Part shown: positions 29,705 through 39,604 of the stretch, one piece after another
How positions within the stretch are numbered: the first letter of the stretch is position 1
Layout of the letters: every line of letters starts with the position of its first letter
Origin: Thermomonas carbonis
GTDB taxonomy: Bacteria > Pseudomonadota > Gammaproteobacteria > Xanthomonadales > Xanthomonadaceae
Direction of reading: 5' to 3'
DNA: 64,000 bases
Assembly: GCF_014396975.1 (NCBI RefSeq)
Contig: NZ_CP060719.1
Location: 683,501-747,500 of the forward strand
Made by a program: the position numbers and the translations under genes
Notes under the pieces: generated by a model
Told to the model about the DNA's origin: nothing
Seen by the model: the letters and a program-made list of their open reading frames with translations, nothing else
Database searches by the model: none

Positions 29705-31687
29705 ATGCCAAGAATCGCGAGTGCGCTGTTCGCCGTCCTGTGCGCGCTGCTGGCGCTGCCCCCCGCGCATGCGCAGGTGGACCTGGCGCCCTATCTCAAG
29801 CAGGACAAGTACCACCGCATCAAGATTTCGCCGGACGGCCAGTACTACGCCGCCACGGTGCAGCTGGAGGATCGCATCGGGCTCGCCATCCTGCGGCGCG
29901 CGGACAAGACGCTGGTCAATACCGCTGCCGGCGAGAAGAACTCCGTCGTCGACGATTTCTGGTGGGCCAGTGATGATCGGATCGTCATTGCCATGGCCGA
30001 GCAGTTCGGCAGCCACGATCATCCCTATCGCACCGGCCAGCTGTTTGCGCTGGGGCTCGATGGCAAGCGGGTGAAGATGCTGGTGGGGCCGAAGGCGCAG
30101 CCGGGCATGGTGGCCGTCTACGGCGACGTGTCATGGGAGATGGCCGACCTGATCGATCCGCTGCCGGAGGATCCGCAGTACGTCCTGATCTCGGCGTGGA
30201 AGCTCGGCGTCAACCCGCAGACCACGGTCGACAAACTCGATATCCACAGTGGCCGGCGCACGCGCGTGGCGACCGCGCCAGTCAACCGCGCCGTGTTCCT
30301 CACCGATGCCAAGGGCCAGGTCCGTTTCGCCCGCGGCGCGATGAACGACAACTTCAGCAAGTTGTACCACCGCGGGAACGATGCGGCGGAATGGCAGCTG
30401 GTCAATGACGAGGCCAGCAGCGGGCGCTACGAAACCGCAGTCGGTTTTTCCGCCGACGGTGACATCGCCTACTTGGAAGTCACCCAACCCAGCGGCCCGG
30501 ATGCGCTGGTCGCGTGGAACACCCGCACCGGCGAACGCAAGGACGTGCTGCGCGACAGCACCGTGGACATCCATGACTTGGTGTACGGCCGCGACTGGCG
30601 CACGGTGATCGGCGCGCAATACATGTCGGATCGCGTGCATACCCGCCTGCTGGACGCTGCGGGCACCCAGGGCCGTCTGCACCAGGTGCTTGCGAAGGCA
30701 TTCCCGGAGTCCGCGGTGACGGTGACGTCGTACACCCGCGACGGACTTGCGCTGGTGCAGGTCTGGGACGACCGCATGCCAGGCGACACCTATCTGTTCG
30801 ATCCCGCCACGATGTCGGCCACTGGCGTCTTCGTGCAACGCGAATGGGTGGATCCGGCGAAGCTGCCGAAGTCGAGTGCCATCACGGTCAAGGCGCGCGA
30901 CGGACTGGTGCTGCATGGCTACCTGACGCGTCCGCTCGGCACGGCAGCGGACACGCCGTTGCCACTGATCGTCATGCCGCACGGTGGGCCATTCGGGATT
31001 TTCGACGAATGGCAGTACGACAACGACGTGCACCTGCTCGCCGAAGCCGGCTATGCGGTGCTGCGGATCAATTTCCGCGGTTCCGGCAACTACGGCCGGG
31101 CCTTCCAGAACGCCGGCGCGCGCGAATGGGGCGGCGCGATGCAGGATGACCTGACCGATGCCACCCGCTGGGCCATCGACCAACGCATCGCGGATCCAGC
31201 CCGCATCTGCATCTTCGGTGCCAGTTATGGTGGCTATGCCGCCTTGATGGGCGCGGCGAAGGAACCGGATCTCTATCGCTGCGCGGTCGGCTATGTCGGC
31301 GTCTACGACCTGGAAGCCAAGCACCGCGAGGATTCGCGCGATGCCAAATGGCTGCGCAACTGGATGGACGACTGGGTCGGTGATCGCAGCACGCTGGCGG
31401 CGCGTTCGCCCACCGAACTGGCCAGCCGGATCAAGGCGAATGTCCTGCTGGCGGCGGGCGGGGCCGACCAGATCGCACCGATTTCGCACAGCAAGGCCAT
31501 GGCGCGTGCGTTGCGCGATGCCGGCAAGCCGGTCGAGACCCTGTATTTCGACACCGAAGGCCACGGCTTCTATACCCAGGAACACCGCCGCGCCTTCTAC
31601 GTGAAGTTGCTGGGCTTCCTGGCCGACAACATCGGTGGAGCACGTGCCGCCGAGGGCAGCGGGGAGACCACCCCCGGCGACACGTGA
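29705..31687 (+). CDS. Secreted S9-family prolyl oligopeptidase-like peptidase
   Basis: 660 residues with a signal peptide (MPRIASALFAVLCALLALPPAHAQ), a beta-propeller region to about residue 400, and a C-terminal alpha/beta hydrolase domain. Catalytic serine in GASYGGYAAL, aspartate in GGADQIAP, histidine in TEGHGFY; the N(Y/F)RGSGNYG block is typical of S9C/acylaminoacyl-type members. Exported peptidases of this type are abundant in Lysobacteraceae and feed on external peptides. Confidence 0.93.
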   Translation: MPRIASALFAVLCALLALPPAHAQVDLAPYLKQDKYHRIKISPDGQYYAATVQLEDRIGLAILRRADKTLVNTAAGEKNSVVDDFWWASDDRIVIAMAEQFGSHDHPYRTGQLFALGLDGKRVKMLVGPKAQPGMVAVYGDVSWEMADLIDPLPEDPQYVLISAWKLGVNPQTTVDKLDIHSGRRTRVATAPVNRAVFLTDAKGQVRFARGAMNDNFSKLYHRGNDAAEWQLVNDEASSGRYETAVGFSADGDIAYLEVTQPSGPDALVAWNTRTGERKDVLRDSTVDIHDLVYGRDWRTVIGAQYMSDRVHTRLLDAAGTQGRLHQVLAKAFPESAVTVTSYTRDGLALVQVWDDRMPGDTYLFDPATMSATGVFVQREWVDPAKLPKSSAITVKARDGLVLHGYLTRPLGTAADTPLPLIVMPHGGPFGIFDEWQYDNDVHLLAEAGYAVLRINFRGSGNYGRAFQNAGAREWGGAMQDDLTDATRWAIDQRIADPARICIFGASYGGYAALMGAAKEPDLYRCAVGYVGVYDLEAKHREDSRDAKWLRNWMDDWVGDRSTLAARSPTELASRIKANVLLAAGGADQIAPISHSKAMARALRDAGKPVETLYFDTEGHGFYTQEHRRAFYVKLLGFLADNIGGARAAEGSGETTPGDT

Positions 31688-31748
31688 TCTGGAGGGCTTG
31701 ACCGGCCGAGCCGCGCGGGGAGTCGCGACCCGGCCGGGTGCCTTGGAC

Positions 31749-31943
31749 TCAGCGGCAGCGGAAGTAGGTGTTCTGCGGCAGGGTGTAGGTGCGGTTGCTG
31801 CCGTACCCGCTGCTGTTGCCGTAACCAACGCCGAAGTCGCGTTCGCGGTGGATGCGGGCCGGCTCTGCTCCGCCGTCCCCGCGGCGCGGGGTCAGACGGC
31901 GTTCGACATAGGCGGCCGGGATGGGGGACTGGGTGCGGAACAT
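31749..31943 (-). CDS. Small protein of 64 residues, unrecognised
   Basis: A short basic ORF, MFRTQSPIPAAYVERRLTPRRG at its start (first 20 shown as MFRTQSPIPAAYVERRLTPR), with a Gly/Tyr/Ser-rich tail GVGYGNSSGYGSNR. An AGGAG lies 6 bases upstream of the ATG (complement 31941-31943), better than most genes here, which is why it is called. It stands alone between the S9 peptidase (convergent) and tag (divergent). Confidence 0.55.
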   Translation of the reverse strand: MFRTQSPIPAAYVERRLTPRRGDGGAEPARIHRERDFGVGYGNSSGYGSNRTYTLPQNTYFRCR

Positions 31944-32082
31944 GAACGTCTCCTGTACTGGTTTGTTGGTGTGCTGGTAATGTAAAACACCATGACAATG
32001 GATTGCATGGGCAGGAAGTCATGCCTGTCGCGAGCGATGGGAATCGTTCAGCTAACCTGCCCGCACCCTGCAGGAGAAAGAG

Positions 32083-32697
32083 ATGCCGAAAGCCGCCGCC
32101 GCGTTGCAACGCTGTTTCTGGAGCGACGGCTCCGAGCTCTACGACGGCTACCACGACTGCGAATGGGGCCGCCCCGTCATCGACGACGTGCGCCTGTTCG
32201 AGAAGATCAGCCTGGAAGGCTTCCAGGCCGGCCTGAGCTGGATCACCATCCTCAAGAAGCGCGAACACTTCCGCGCCGGATTCGACGGCTTCGATTTCCA
32301 CAAGGTCGCGACCTACACGGAACGCGACGTGGAGCGCTTGCTGGGCGATGCCGGCATCGTCCGCCATCGCGGCAAGATCGAGGCGGCGATCAACAACGCC
32401 GGCCGCGCGATCGAACTGCAGCGCGAGTTCGGATCACTCGCGCGCTATTTCTGGCAATACGAGGTCGACACCAGCAAGCGCCCGAAGAAGCTCACCGTCG
32501 ACGTGCTGCGCAGCTTCACCACTGCGCCGGAAGCCATCGCCCTGTCCAAGGACCTGAAGAAGCGCGGCTGGAAGTTCGTCGGCCCGACCACGATGTACGC
32601 CTTCATGCAGGCGATGGGCCTGGTCAACGACCACCAACACGATTGCCATGTGCGCGGCGAGATCGAGGCCAAGCGCAAGGCCATGCAGCGACCCTGA
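32083..32697 (+). CDS. tag: DNA-3-methyladenine glycosylase I
   Basis: 204 residues. Removes 3-methyladenine from alkylated DNA. The N-terminal RCFWS cysteine, the YHDCEWGRP histidine, and C-terminal NDHQHDCHVR supply the zinc-binding His/Cys set of the Tag family, and the EGFQAGLSWITILKKRE segment is its best-conserved block. GGAGAAAGAG precedes the ATG. A GC hairpin at 32707-32728 follows the stop. Confidence 0.95.
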   Translation: MPKAAAALQRCFWSDGSELYDGYHDCEWGRPVIDDVRLFEKISLEGFQAGLSWITILKKREHFRAGFDGFDFHKVATYTERDVERLLGDAGIVRHRGKIEAAINNAGRAIELQREFGSLARYFWQYEVDTSKRPKKLTVDVLRSFTTAPEAIALSKDLKKRGWKFVGPTTMYAFMQAMGLVNDHQHDCHVRGEIEAKRKAMQRP

Positions 32698-32772
32698 GCA
32701 CGTTCACCCCGGCATCGCGCAGCCGGGGCCAGAGTGCGCAACTGACTGACCGACCCGACCGGAGACCCGCCC

Positions 32773-33552
32773 ATGTCGCGCCTGCTCGTGCTGCTTGCCG
32801 CCATCGCCATGCCCGTCGTGGCCTGGCTTACCAACAGCGGCACCTTCGGCCCGGACAACGGGACGATGTCGGATCGCTACCCCACCTTGCTGGTCGCCGC
32901 CGGTTACGCCTTCGCGATCTGGGGCCTGATCTTCCTGCTGGACCTGATCTATGCCGGCTGGCAACTGACCGGCACACGCAAGGCCGACGACACGTTGACC
33001 CGCATCGCGCCTTGGGCCGCTGCCGGCTTCGCGCTGACCACCTCGTGGATGCCGCTGTTCGCGATGTCGCAGTTCTGGCTGTGCCTGATCGTGATCTTCG
33101 GTGCCACCGCCTGCCTGATCCGCTGCGCGATGATCCTGTCGCACGACAGCACGCCGCAGGAAGGCCAGTGGATGTGGGCGTGGCTGCCGCTGTCGCTGCA
33201 TGCCGGCTGGCTGTCGCTGGCGGCGTTCCTCAACCTCGCGCAGGTCGTGGTGGCGTACGAACTCGCCTCGACCACCCAGCAACTGCCGTGGAGCCTGGCG
33301 ATCTTCGGCCTGGCCGCGCTGATGCTGCTGATGGTCAACCTGCGCATGCGCGGCAACATCGACTACGTGGTCGCCGCGCTGTGGGCGCTGGTCGCGGTGT
33401 ACGTGAAGCAGTCCGGCAGCGAGATGGCCGGCGCGCAGACCGCCGCATGGGTGGCGATCGGGATCGCGGTGGTGCTGGTGCTGCAGACGGTGATGCTGCG
33501 TCGCAAGTACCCGGGCGGATTGCTGCCCAATCCGGCGCGCGCGCCGGGCTGA
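32773..33552 (+). CDS. Multi-pass membrane protein, TspO/tryptophan-rich-like
   Basis: 259 residues, about seven hydrophobic helices. The GYAFAIWGLIFLLDLIYAGWQ segment and the later WMWAWLPLSLHAGWLSLAAFLN segment resemble the larger relatives of TspO/MBR proteins, which bind porphyrins or lipids; the family assignment is tentative. Its start has GGAG upstream. It ends just before the lexA2 operator region. Confidence 0.55.
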   Translation: MSRLLVLLAAIAMPVVAWLTNSGTFGPDNGTMSDRYPTLLVAAGYAFAIWGLIFLLDLIYAGWQLTGTRKADDTLTRIAPWAAAGFALTTSWMPLFAMSQFWLCLIVIFGATACLIRCAMILSHDSTPQEGQWMWAWLPLSLHAGWLSLAAFLNLAQVVVAYELASTTQQLPWSLAIFGLAALMLLMVNLRMRGNIDYVVAALWALVAVYVKQSGSEMAGAQTAAWVAIGIAVVLVLQTVMLRRKYPGGLLPNPARAPG

Positions 33553-33614
33553 CGCGCGGTCAGACCGCGTGACAGAGAGGCCGGCTCTTGCCGGTCTCGC
33601 CTTGTGCGACACAT

Positions 33615-33634
33615 CGGTGTACAAATGTACACCG
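33615..33634. promoter_or_regulatory. LexA2 (SOS) operator overlapping the lexA2 start codon
   Basis: A perfect 20-bp palindrome, CGGTGTACA-AA-TGTACACCG. Its core TGTACAAATGTACA is the site reported for the Xanthomonas LexA2 repressor of imuA-imuB-dnaE2, distinct from the LexA1 site. The ATG at 33625-33627 lies within it, so bound repressor would cover the translation start region of the operon's first gene. Confidence 0.88.
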
Positions 33635-34251
33635 TGGATACCACCGACCTCCCGCCGCAACGTGCCGCCGTCCTCGCCTTCCTGCAGCGCGAGCTGGCGG
33701 CCGGGCGCTCGCCCAGCCTCGCGGAAATCGCCCTGGCCTTCGGGTTCGCCTCGCGCAATGCCGCGCAGAAGCATGTACAGGCGCTGGTCGCCGACGGCCT
33801 GCTGGAGCAGGCCACGGGGCGCTCGCGCGGGCTGCGATTGCCAGGCGGACCGGCCGACCTGTTGCCGCTGGCGGTGCTCGGGCGGGTCGCCGCGGGCCAG
33901 CCGATCGGCGCGGACATCGGCCTGGGCGCGGATCCCGACGACCGCCTGTGGCTGGACCGCCGGTTGTTCTCGCCCACGCCGGATTACCTGCTGAAGGTGC
34001 AGGGCGATTCGATGATCGACGACGGCATCCTCGACGGCGACCTGGTCGGCGTGCAGCGCAGCGCCGATGCGCGCGACGGCCAGACCGTGATCGCCCGCAT
34101 CGATGGCGAGCTGACCATCAAGCGCCTGCAGCGCACCACGCGCCGGATCCGCCTGTTGCCGCGCAACCCCGCGCATGCGCCGATCGAGATCGAACGTGGC
34201 CAGGACTTCGCCATCGAAGGCGTGTACTGCGGCCTGCTGCGGCAGGGCTGA
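33625..34251 (+). CDS. lexA2: LexA2-type SOS repressor
   Basis: 208 residues from ATG 33625; a GTG at 33604 would add seven residues and put the operator wholly in the coding region. Winged-helix DNA-binding part at 10-75, autocleavage site A90-G91 (GRVAAGQP), catalytic serine S129 (VQGDSMIDDG) and lysine K166 (DGELTIKRL). No clear Shine-Dalgarno precedes either start. It heads the mutasome operon and should repress it until RecA triggers cleavage. Confidence 0.93.
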   Translation: MYTVDTTDLPPQRAAVLAFLQRELAAGRSPSLAEIALAFGFASRNAAQKHVQALVADGLLEQATGRSRGLRLPGGPADLLPLAVLGRVAAGQPIGADIGLGADPDDRLWLDRRLFSPTPDYLLKVQGDSMIDDGILDGDLVGVQRSADARDGQTVIARIDGELTIKRLQRTTRRIRLLPRNPAHAPIEIERGQDFAIEGVYCGLLRQG

Positions 34252-34252
34252 G

Positions 34253-34864
34253 ATGCCTGCCGTCGCCACCCTCGATTCGCTGCTGGCGGCGCAGACGCTC
34301 TGGCACGCCGGCCGCCATCCCGCGACCACCAGCGATGGCGAGCCGACCGGGCATGCGGCACTCGACGACCTGCTGCCGCAACGCGGCTGGCCGCGACGCG
34401 CTCTGACCGAACTGTTGCTGCCAGCGGACGGCGTCGGCGAGCTGGCATTGCTGATGCCCACGCTGGCGCGCCTGGGTCGCGATGGCGGCACGCTGGCGTT
34501 GATCGCACCGCCGTATTTGCCATATGCGCCGGCGTGGCAGGCCGCCGGCATCGACCTCGGCGTGTTGCATGTCATCGAGGCCGCGCCGCGCGATGCGCTG
34601 TGGGCGTTCGAGCAATGCCTGCGCAGCGGAGCCTGCGCGGCGGTGGTCGGCTGGCCACGGCAGGCCGACGCACAGGCCTTGCGCCGCCTGCAGGTGGCAG
34701 CGGACAGCGGGGACTGCCTGGGCTTCATCCTGCGCGACCGCAAGCACGCGGCGAATCCCTCGCCGGCCGCGCTGCGGCTTGAACACGCTGGCGATGGCTG
34801 GCGCGTGCGCAAATGCCGTGGCGGCCCGGCACCCACGCGCGCGTTCGCGCCGGGCATGCATTGA
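34253..34864 (+). CDS. imuA: Translesion synthesis accessory protein ImuA
   Basis: 203 residues with a RecA-like fold lacking a proper Walker A motif. Starts one base after the lexA2 stop. The TGHAALDDLLPQRGWPRRALTELL opening and the GFILRDRKHAANPSPAALRL end are typical of ImuA in gammaproteobacteria. It binds ImuB and RecA in the damage-induced mutasome. Confidence 0.92.
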   Translation: MPAVATLDSLLAAQTLWHAGRHPATTSDGEPTGHAALDDLLPQRGWPRRALTELLLPADGVGELALLMPTLARLGRDGGTLALIAPPYLPYAPAWQAAGIDLGVLHVIEAAPRDALWAFEQCLRSGACAAVVGWPRQADAQALRRLQVAADSGDCLGFILRDRKHAANPSPAALRLEHAGDGWRVRKCRGGPAPTRAFAPGMH

Positions 34865-34873
34865 GCCGCACGC

Positions 34874-36295
34874 ATGTTGTGGGCCTGCATCGTGCTGCCG
34901 CAGCTGGCGCTGGACGCCGTCCTCCGGCGTTTGCCTGATCCTGAAGCGCCGCTCGCGCTGGCCAGTGGACCCGCGCAACTGCGCACCCTGCATGCGGTGA
35001 ATGCGAGCGCGGCGCAAGGCGGGTTGCGTGCCGGCATGCGCATGGCCGCGGCGCAGGCCCTGCTACCCACGCTGGCGACGGTCGAGTACGACCCACAGGC
35101 CGAGGCGCGCTGGCAACGCTTCCTCGCCGCGTGGGCGTATCGCCACAGTTCCCTGGTCAGCGCGCAATGGCCGGGCTGCATCGTGCTGGAAGTGCGCGCC
35201 AGCTTCCGCCTGCTCGGCCCGTGGCCACGCATCGAGGCGCGCCTGCGCGAGGAACTCGCCACGCTCGGCTTCGTCCACCGCATCGCGATGGCCCCGACGC
35301 CGCGCGCCGCGCGCGTGCTGGCCGGCTTGCAGGACGGTCTGTCGGTGTCCAACCCGGCGGCGATGCAGGCGCTGCTGGATCGCGTGCCGGTGCGTCGCGC
35401 GGTGCTGCCGGGCGATAGCGGCGAACGCCTGCAGCGGATGGGCATCCGCGACCTGCGCACGCTGCGCGAGTTGCCGCGCGACAGCCTGCGCCGCCGCTTC
35501 GGTGCGGAGTTGCTGCCGCATCTCGATCGCCTGTATGGCAATGCCGACGATGCCTTGACCTACTACGCGCCGCCGGATCATTTCGATGCGCGGATCGAGC
35601 TGGGCTTCGAAGTCGAAAGCCACACCGCCCTGCTGTTCCCGCTGCGCCGGCTGATCGGCGACCTGTGCACCTGCCTGTCGATCCGCGACGGTGGCGTGCA
35701 GCGCTTCGTGCTGCGACTCGAGCACGAGGGCCGCATGCAGACCGATGTCGAGGTCGGCCTGCTCGCCGCCGAACGCGAACCGGCGATGCTGTTCGAGGTC
35801 ACCCGCAACCGGCTGGAACGTACGTCGATCCCGAAGCCGGTGGTCGCGATGCGCCTGCTCGCACGTGAATTGCCGGCGTTCGTGCCGGCCAGCCGCGACC
35901 TGTTCGACGTACGCGCGCAGCAGGCGCTGCCGTGGCCGCAATTGCGCGAGCGCCTGCGCGCACGCCTGGGCGACGACGCCGTGCATCGCATCGCGCCGAC
36001 CGGCGACCCGCGCCCGGAACGCGCATGGCGACGCGTCGATGGCGATGACGCACGCATCGACACTGCGCCTGCGCGTCCACCGCGGCCGACGTGGCTGTTG
36101 CCGAAGCCGGTGCCCTTGCGCGACGCGCGCCTGCGCATCGTGTCCGGCCCCGAGCGGCTGGAAAGCGGCTGGTGGGATGGCGAGGACGCGCGCCGCGATT
36201 ACTACGTGTTGGAAACCTCACGGGGACAGTGCGCATGGGCGTTCACGCTCGCCGGCGAACGCGACGGCTGGATGCTGCACGGCTGGTTTGCATGA
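34874..36295 (+). CDS. imuB: Y-family polymerase-like mutasome protein ImuB
   Basis: 473 residues with DinB-like palm, thumb and little-finger regions, but the catalytic acids of Y-family polymerases are missing: the usual SVDEA(F/Y) position reads VLEVRASF and the N-terminal acid is also lost. ImuB therefore serves as the hub that binds ImuA, DnaE2 and the sliding clamp. A helix-hairpin-helix like segment (LQRMGIRDLRTLRELP) lies near 195. Confidence 0.93.
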   Translation: MLWACIVLPQLALDAVLRRLPDPEAPLALASGPAQLRTLHAVNASAAQGGLRAGMRMAAAQALLPTLATVEYDPQAEARWQRFLAAWAYRHSSLVSAQWPGCIVLEVRASFRLLGPWPRIEARLREELATLGFVHRIAMAPTPRAARVLAGLQDGLSVSNPAAMQALLDRVPVRRAVLPGDSGERLQRMGIRDLRTLRELPRDSLRRRFGAELLPHLDRLYGNADDALTYYAPPDHFDARIELGFEVESHTALLFPLRRLIGDLCTCLSIRDGGVQRFVLRLEHEGRMQTDVEVGLLAAEREPAMLFEVTRNRLERTSIPKPVVAMRLLARELPAFVPASRDLFDVRAQQALPWPQLRERLRARLGDDAVHRIAPTGDPRPERAWRRVDGDDARIDTAPARPPRPTWLLPKPVPLRDARLRIVSGPERLESGWWDGEDARRDYYVLETSRGQCAWAFTLAGERDGWMLHGWFA

Positions 36296-36305
36296 GTGAC
36301 GCCGC

Positions 36306-39300
36306 GTGAGCTGGGACGATGCCGTCGATGGCGTGGATCGGGAAACGCCGGGCGGACGCATGCCGCGCGCATGGCAAGTCGCCCAGCGCCGAACACTGCA
36401 AGCGGCCAACGACGACGCGCCCGACCACGATGACCTGCCCGCCTATGCGGAGTTGCACTGCCTCTCGGACTTTTCGTTCCTGCGCGGCGCGGCGAGCGCG
36501 GAGGAATTGTTCGAACGCGCGCAACATTGCGGTTACGAGGCGCTGGCAATCACCGACGAATGTTCGCTGGCCGGCATCGTGCGCGGGCTGGAGGCGTCGC
36601 GCGCGACCGGACTCAAGCTGATCGTGGGCAGCGAGTTCGTCCTGAGCTGCGGCATGAAGTTGGTGCTGCTGGTCGAACACGCCGCCGGCTATACGCAGCT
36701 GTGCCGGTTGATCACACATGCGCGCCGTGCCGCGCCGAAGGGCGGCTACCTGCTCGCGCGCAATGATGTGGAAACGGTGCTGGCCGATGCCGAGCTCGGG
36801 CTGTTCGCGCTGTGGTGCCCGGCCACGCAGCCCGATCCCGAGCAAGGCCGCTGGTTGCGCGGCATGTTCGGCGAGCGCGCGCATCTCGCGGTGGAGCTGC
36901 ATCGCGAACAGGACGACGAGTCCCGCCTGCGCGCCCTGCTCGACCTCGCGCATGACTTGCAGCTGATCCCGTTGGCCGCCGGTGATGTGCACATGGACGT
37001 GCGCCGCCAGCGCGTGCTGCAGGACACGATGACCGCGATCCGCCATGGGCGAACCTTGGCCGACTGCGGCGAGCACCTGTTCCGCAACGGCGAGCGCCAC
37101 CTGCGCACGCGACGCGCGCTCGGCAATATTCATCCACACGCATTGCTCGACAGCGCCGTGCAACTCGCGCGGCGCTGCACGTTCGACATCGGGAGCGACC
37201 TCGAATACCGCTACCCCGCCGAACTGGTGCCGCCCGGCCACACGCCGACCAGCTGGCTGCGCGCCCGTGCCGAACAGGGAATGCGCGAACGCTGGCCGCA
37301 AGGCGTGCCAACAAAAATCGTTACGCAGATCGACGAAGAACTCGCGCTGATCGAATACCTCAAGTACGAAGCGTTCTTCCTGACCGTGGACGACATCGTC
37401 CGCTTCGCGAAATCGCGCGAGATCCTCTGCCAGGGCCGCGGCTCGGCGGCGAATTCGGCAGTGTGCTTCGCGCTGGGGATCACCGTCGTGAATCCAGCCG
37501 AGAGCCGGCTGCTGATGGCGCGTTTCCTGTCGAAGGAACGCAACGAGCCGCCGGACATCGACGTCGACTTCGAGCACGAGCGGCGCGAGGAAGTGCTGCA
37601 GTACGTGTACGCGAAATATGGCCGCGAACGCGCCGCACTGGCGGCGACGGTGATCCGCTACCGCGGCAAGAGCGCGGTACGCGATGTCGCCAAGGTCTTC
37701 GGCCTGCCACCGGATCAACTCGCGCTGCTGGCCGAATGCTACGGCTGGGGCAATGGCGATGCGCCGATGCAGCAACGCCTGTTCGAAGCGGGCTTCGATC
37801 CCGACAACCCGCTGATCGCGCGCGTGCTGGCGGCGACCGAGCAGTTGCAGGGCCATCCGCGCCACCTGTCGCAGCATGTCGGCGGCTTCGTCATCAGCGA
37901 TGCGCCGCTGCACACGGTGGTGCCGGTGGAGAACGCGGCGATGGCGGACCGCACCATCATCCAGTGGGACAAGGACGACCTGGAGACGATGAAGCTGCTC
38001 AAGGTCGACTGCCTGGCGCTGGGCATGCTGACCTGCATCCGCAAGGCCGTTGCGCTGATCGAGAATCACCGCGGCTACAGGATCGATCTCGCGCGCCTGC
38101 CGGCCGGCGACAAGCCCACCTACGACATGATCCAGGCCGCAGACACGGTGGGCGTGTTCCAGATCGAATCGCGCGCGCAGATGAGCATGCTGCCGCGACT
38201 CAAGCCGAACTGTTTCCACGACCTGGTGGTGGAAGTGGCGATCGTGCGCCCCGGGCCGATCCAGGGCGGCATGGTGCATCCCTACCTGCGCCGTCGGCAG
38301 GGACTGGATCCGGTGGTATTTCCGTCGGCCGGTATCGAGGACATCCTTGGCGTGACCCTGGGCATCCCGCTGTTCCAGGAACAGGTGATGGAGCTGGTGA
38401 TCCACGCCGGTTACACGCCCGACCAGGCCGACAACCTGCGCCGCTCGATGGCCGCGTGGCGACAGGGCGGCGATATGCAGCCGCATCGCGAGCGCATCCG
38501 CATGTTGATGGAAGCCAAGGGCTACGCCTCCGAATTCATCGAACAGATCTTCGAACAGATCAAGGGCTTCGGTTCCTATGGATTCCCGCAGAGCCACGCG
38601 GCCTCGTTCGCCAAGCTGGTCTATATCAGCTGCTGGCTGAAACGCCACGAGCCCGCCGCGTTCGCCTGCGCCTTGCTCAACGCGCAGCCGATGGGCTTCT
38701 ATTCGGCCAGCCAGATCGTGCAGGACGCACGCCGCGGCAAGGACGCGCGCATCGGCGTCGATGTGCATCCGGTCGACATCACCGTCAGCGACTGGGACAA
38801 CACGCTGGAAGGTGGGCATGCGCGACGCGGCATCGACGACGGCGGGCAGGCGGCGATCCGGCTCGGCCTGCGCCAGATCGCCGGCCTGTCGGAAGCGGTG
38901 GGCAAGCGCATCGTCGCCGCGCGCCTGCAACGCGACTTCAGCGACGTGCGCGATCTCTCCCTGCGCGCTGGTCTGGACGAAAAATCGCGCACTGCATTGG
39001 CCGAAGCGGGCGCGTTGCAGGCACTCGCGGGCCATCGGCATGCCGCGCGCTGGGCCGTCGCCGGGATCGAACGCCAGCGCCCGTTGCTGCCGGGCAGTCC
39101 CGATGAAGACGCCATCGCCCTGCCCGCGCCCAAGCCCGGCGAGGACGTGCTGTCCGACTATCGCGCCACCGGCCTGACCCTGCGCGAACATCCGCTGGCC
39201 CTGCTGCGCACGCGCCTCCGACGCGAGCGCGTGCTCGATTCCAGCCAGCTGCGCGAGGCCAAGCACGGCCGCGGCGTGCATGCCGCCGGGCTGGTCACCC

Positions 39301-39551
39301 AGCGCCAGCGCCCGGCCACCGCGGGCGGCACCATCTTCGTCACCCTCGAGGACGAACACGGCATGGTCAACGTGGTGGTCTGGCGAGACGTCGCGCTGCG
39401 CGCACGCAAGGCCCTGCTGGGCGCGCGCCTGCTGGCGGTGCGCGGGCGCTGGGAACAGGTGGACGGCGTGCAGCACCTGATCGCACGCGACCTGCGCGAC
39501 ATCAGCCACCTGCTCGGCGATCTGCAGACCGCCTCGCGCGACTTCCACTGA
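36306..39551 (+). CDS. dnaE2: Error-prone DNA polymerase DnaE2 (ImuC)
   Basis: 1081 residues; GTG start 10 bases after imuB. N-terminal PHP domain ([14 protein letters not shown], 49-62), C-family palm with catalytic [12 protein letters not shown] near 415-425, tandem helix-hairpin-helix and OB-fold ([19 protein letters not shown]) near the end. It performs translesion synthesis and induced mutagenesis with ImuB. Last gene of the LexA2 operon. Confidence 0.97.
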   Translation: MSWDDAVDGVDRETPGGRMPRAWQVAQRRTLQAANDDAPDHDDLPAYAELHCLSDFSFLRGAASAEELFERAQHCGYEALAITDECSLAGIVRGLEASRATGLKLIVGSEFVLSCGMKLVLLVEHAAGYTQLCRLITHARRAAPKGGYLLARNDVETVLADAELGLFALWCPATQPDPEQGRWLRGMFGERAHLAVELHREQDDESRLRALLDLAHDLQLIPLAAGDVHMDVRRQRVLQDTMTAIRHGRTLADCGEHLFRNGERHLRTRRALGNIHPHALLDSAVQLARRCTFDIGSDLEYRYPAELVPPGHTPTSWLRARAEQGMRERWPQGVPTKIVTQIDEELALIEYLKYEAFFLTVDDIVRFAKSREILCQGRGSAANSAVCFALGITVVNPAESRLLMARFLSKERNEPPDIDVDFEHERREEVLQYVYAKYGRERAALAATVIRYRGKSAVRDVAKVFGLPPDQLALLAECYGWGNGDAPMQQRLFEAGFDPDNPLIARVLAATEQLQGHPRHLSQHVGGFVISDAPLHTVVPVENAAMADRTIIQWDKDDLETMKLLKVDCLALGMLTCIRKAVALIENHRGYRIDLARLPAGDKPTYDMIQAADTVGVFQIESRAQMSMLPRLKPNCFHDLVVEVAIVRPGPIQGGMVHPYLRRRQGLDPVVFPSAGIEDILGVTLGIPLFQEQVMELVIHAGYTPDQADNLRRSMAAWRQGGDMQPHRERIRMLMEAKGYASEFIEQIFEQIKGFGSYGFPQSHAASFAKLVYISCWLKRHEPAAFACALLNAQPMGFYSASQIVQDARRGKDARIGVDVHPVDITVSDWDNTLEGGHARRGIDDGGQAAIRLGLRQIAGLSEAVGKRIVAARLQRDFSDVRDLSLRAGLDEKSRTALAEAGALQALAGHRHAARWAVAGIERQRPLLPGSPDEDAIALPAPKPGEDVLSDYRATGLTLREHPLALLRTRLRRERVLDSSQLREAKHGRGVHAAGLVTQRQRPATAGGTIFVTLEDEHGMVNVVVWRDVALRARKALLGARLLAVRGRWEQVDGVQHLIARDLRDISHLLGDLQTASRDFH

Positions 39552-39604
39552 AAACGGCGTGCATGCCTGTTATAAAACCCGGCATCGCCATCGCTGGATC
39601 TGTC

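Noticed and set aside
32707..32728. CCCCGGC-N8-GCCGGGG hairpin after tag as a terminator
   Set aside because: No T-tract on either strand and a large loop; kept only as a note in the tag entry.
33555..33569. CGCGGT-CAG-ACCGCG hairpin before lexA2
   Set aside because: Could terminate the membrane-protein gene but is short and lacks a T-run; not supported enough to list.
36243..39548. 1101-residue open frame on the minus strand opposite dnaE2
   Set aside because: It is the mirror of dnaE2 codon bias in G+C-rich DNA; the plus-strand frame has full DnaE2 motifs and the reverse product has His/Arg/Ala-rich, non-family sequence.
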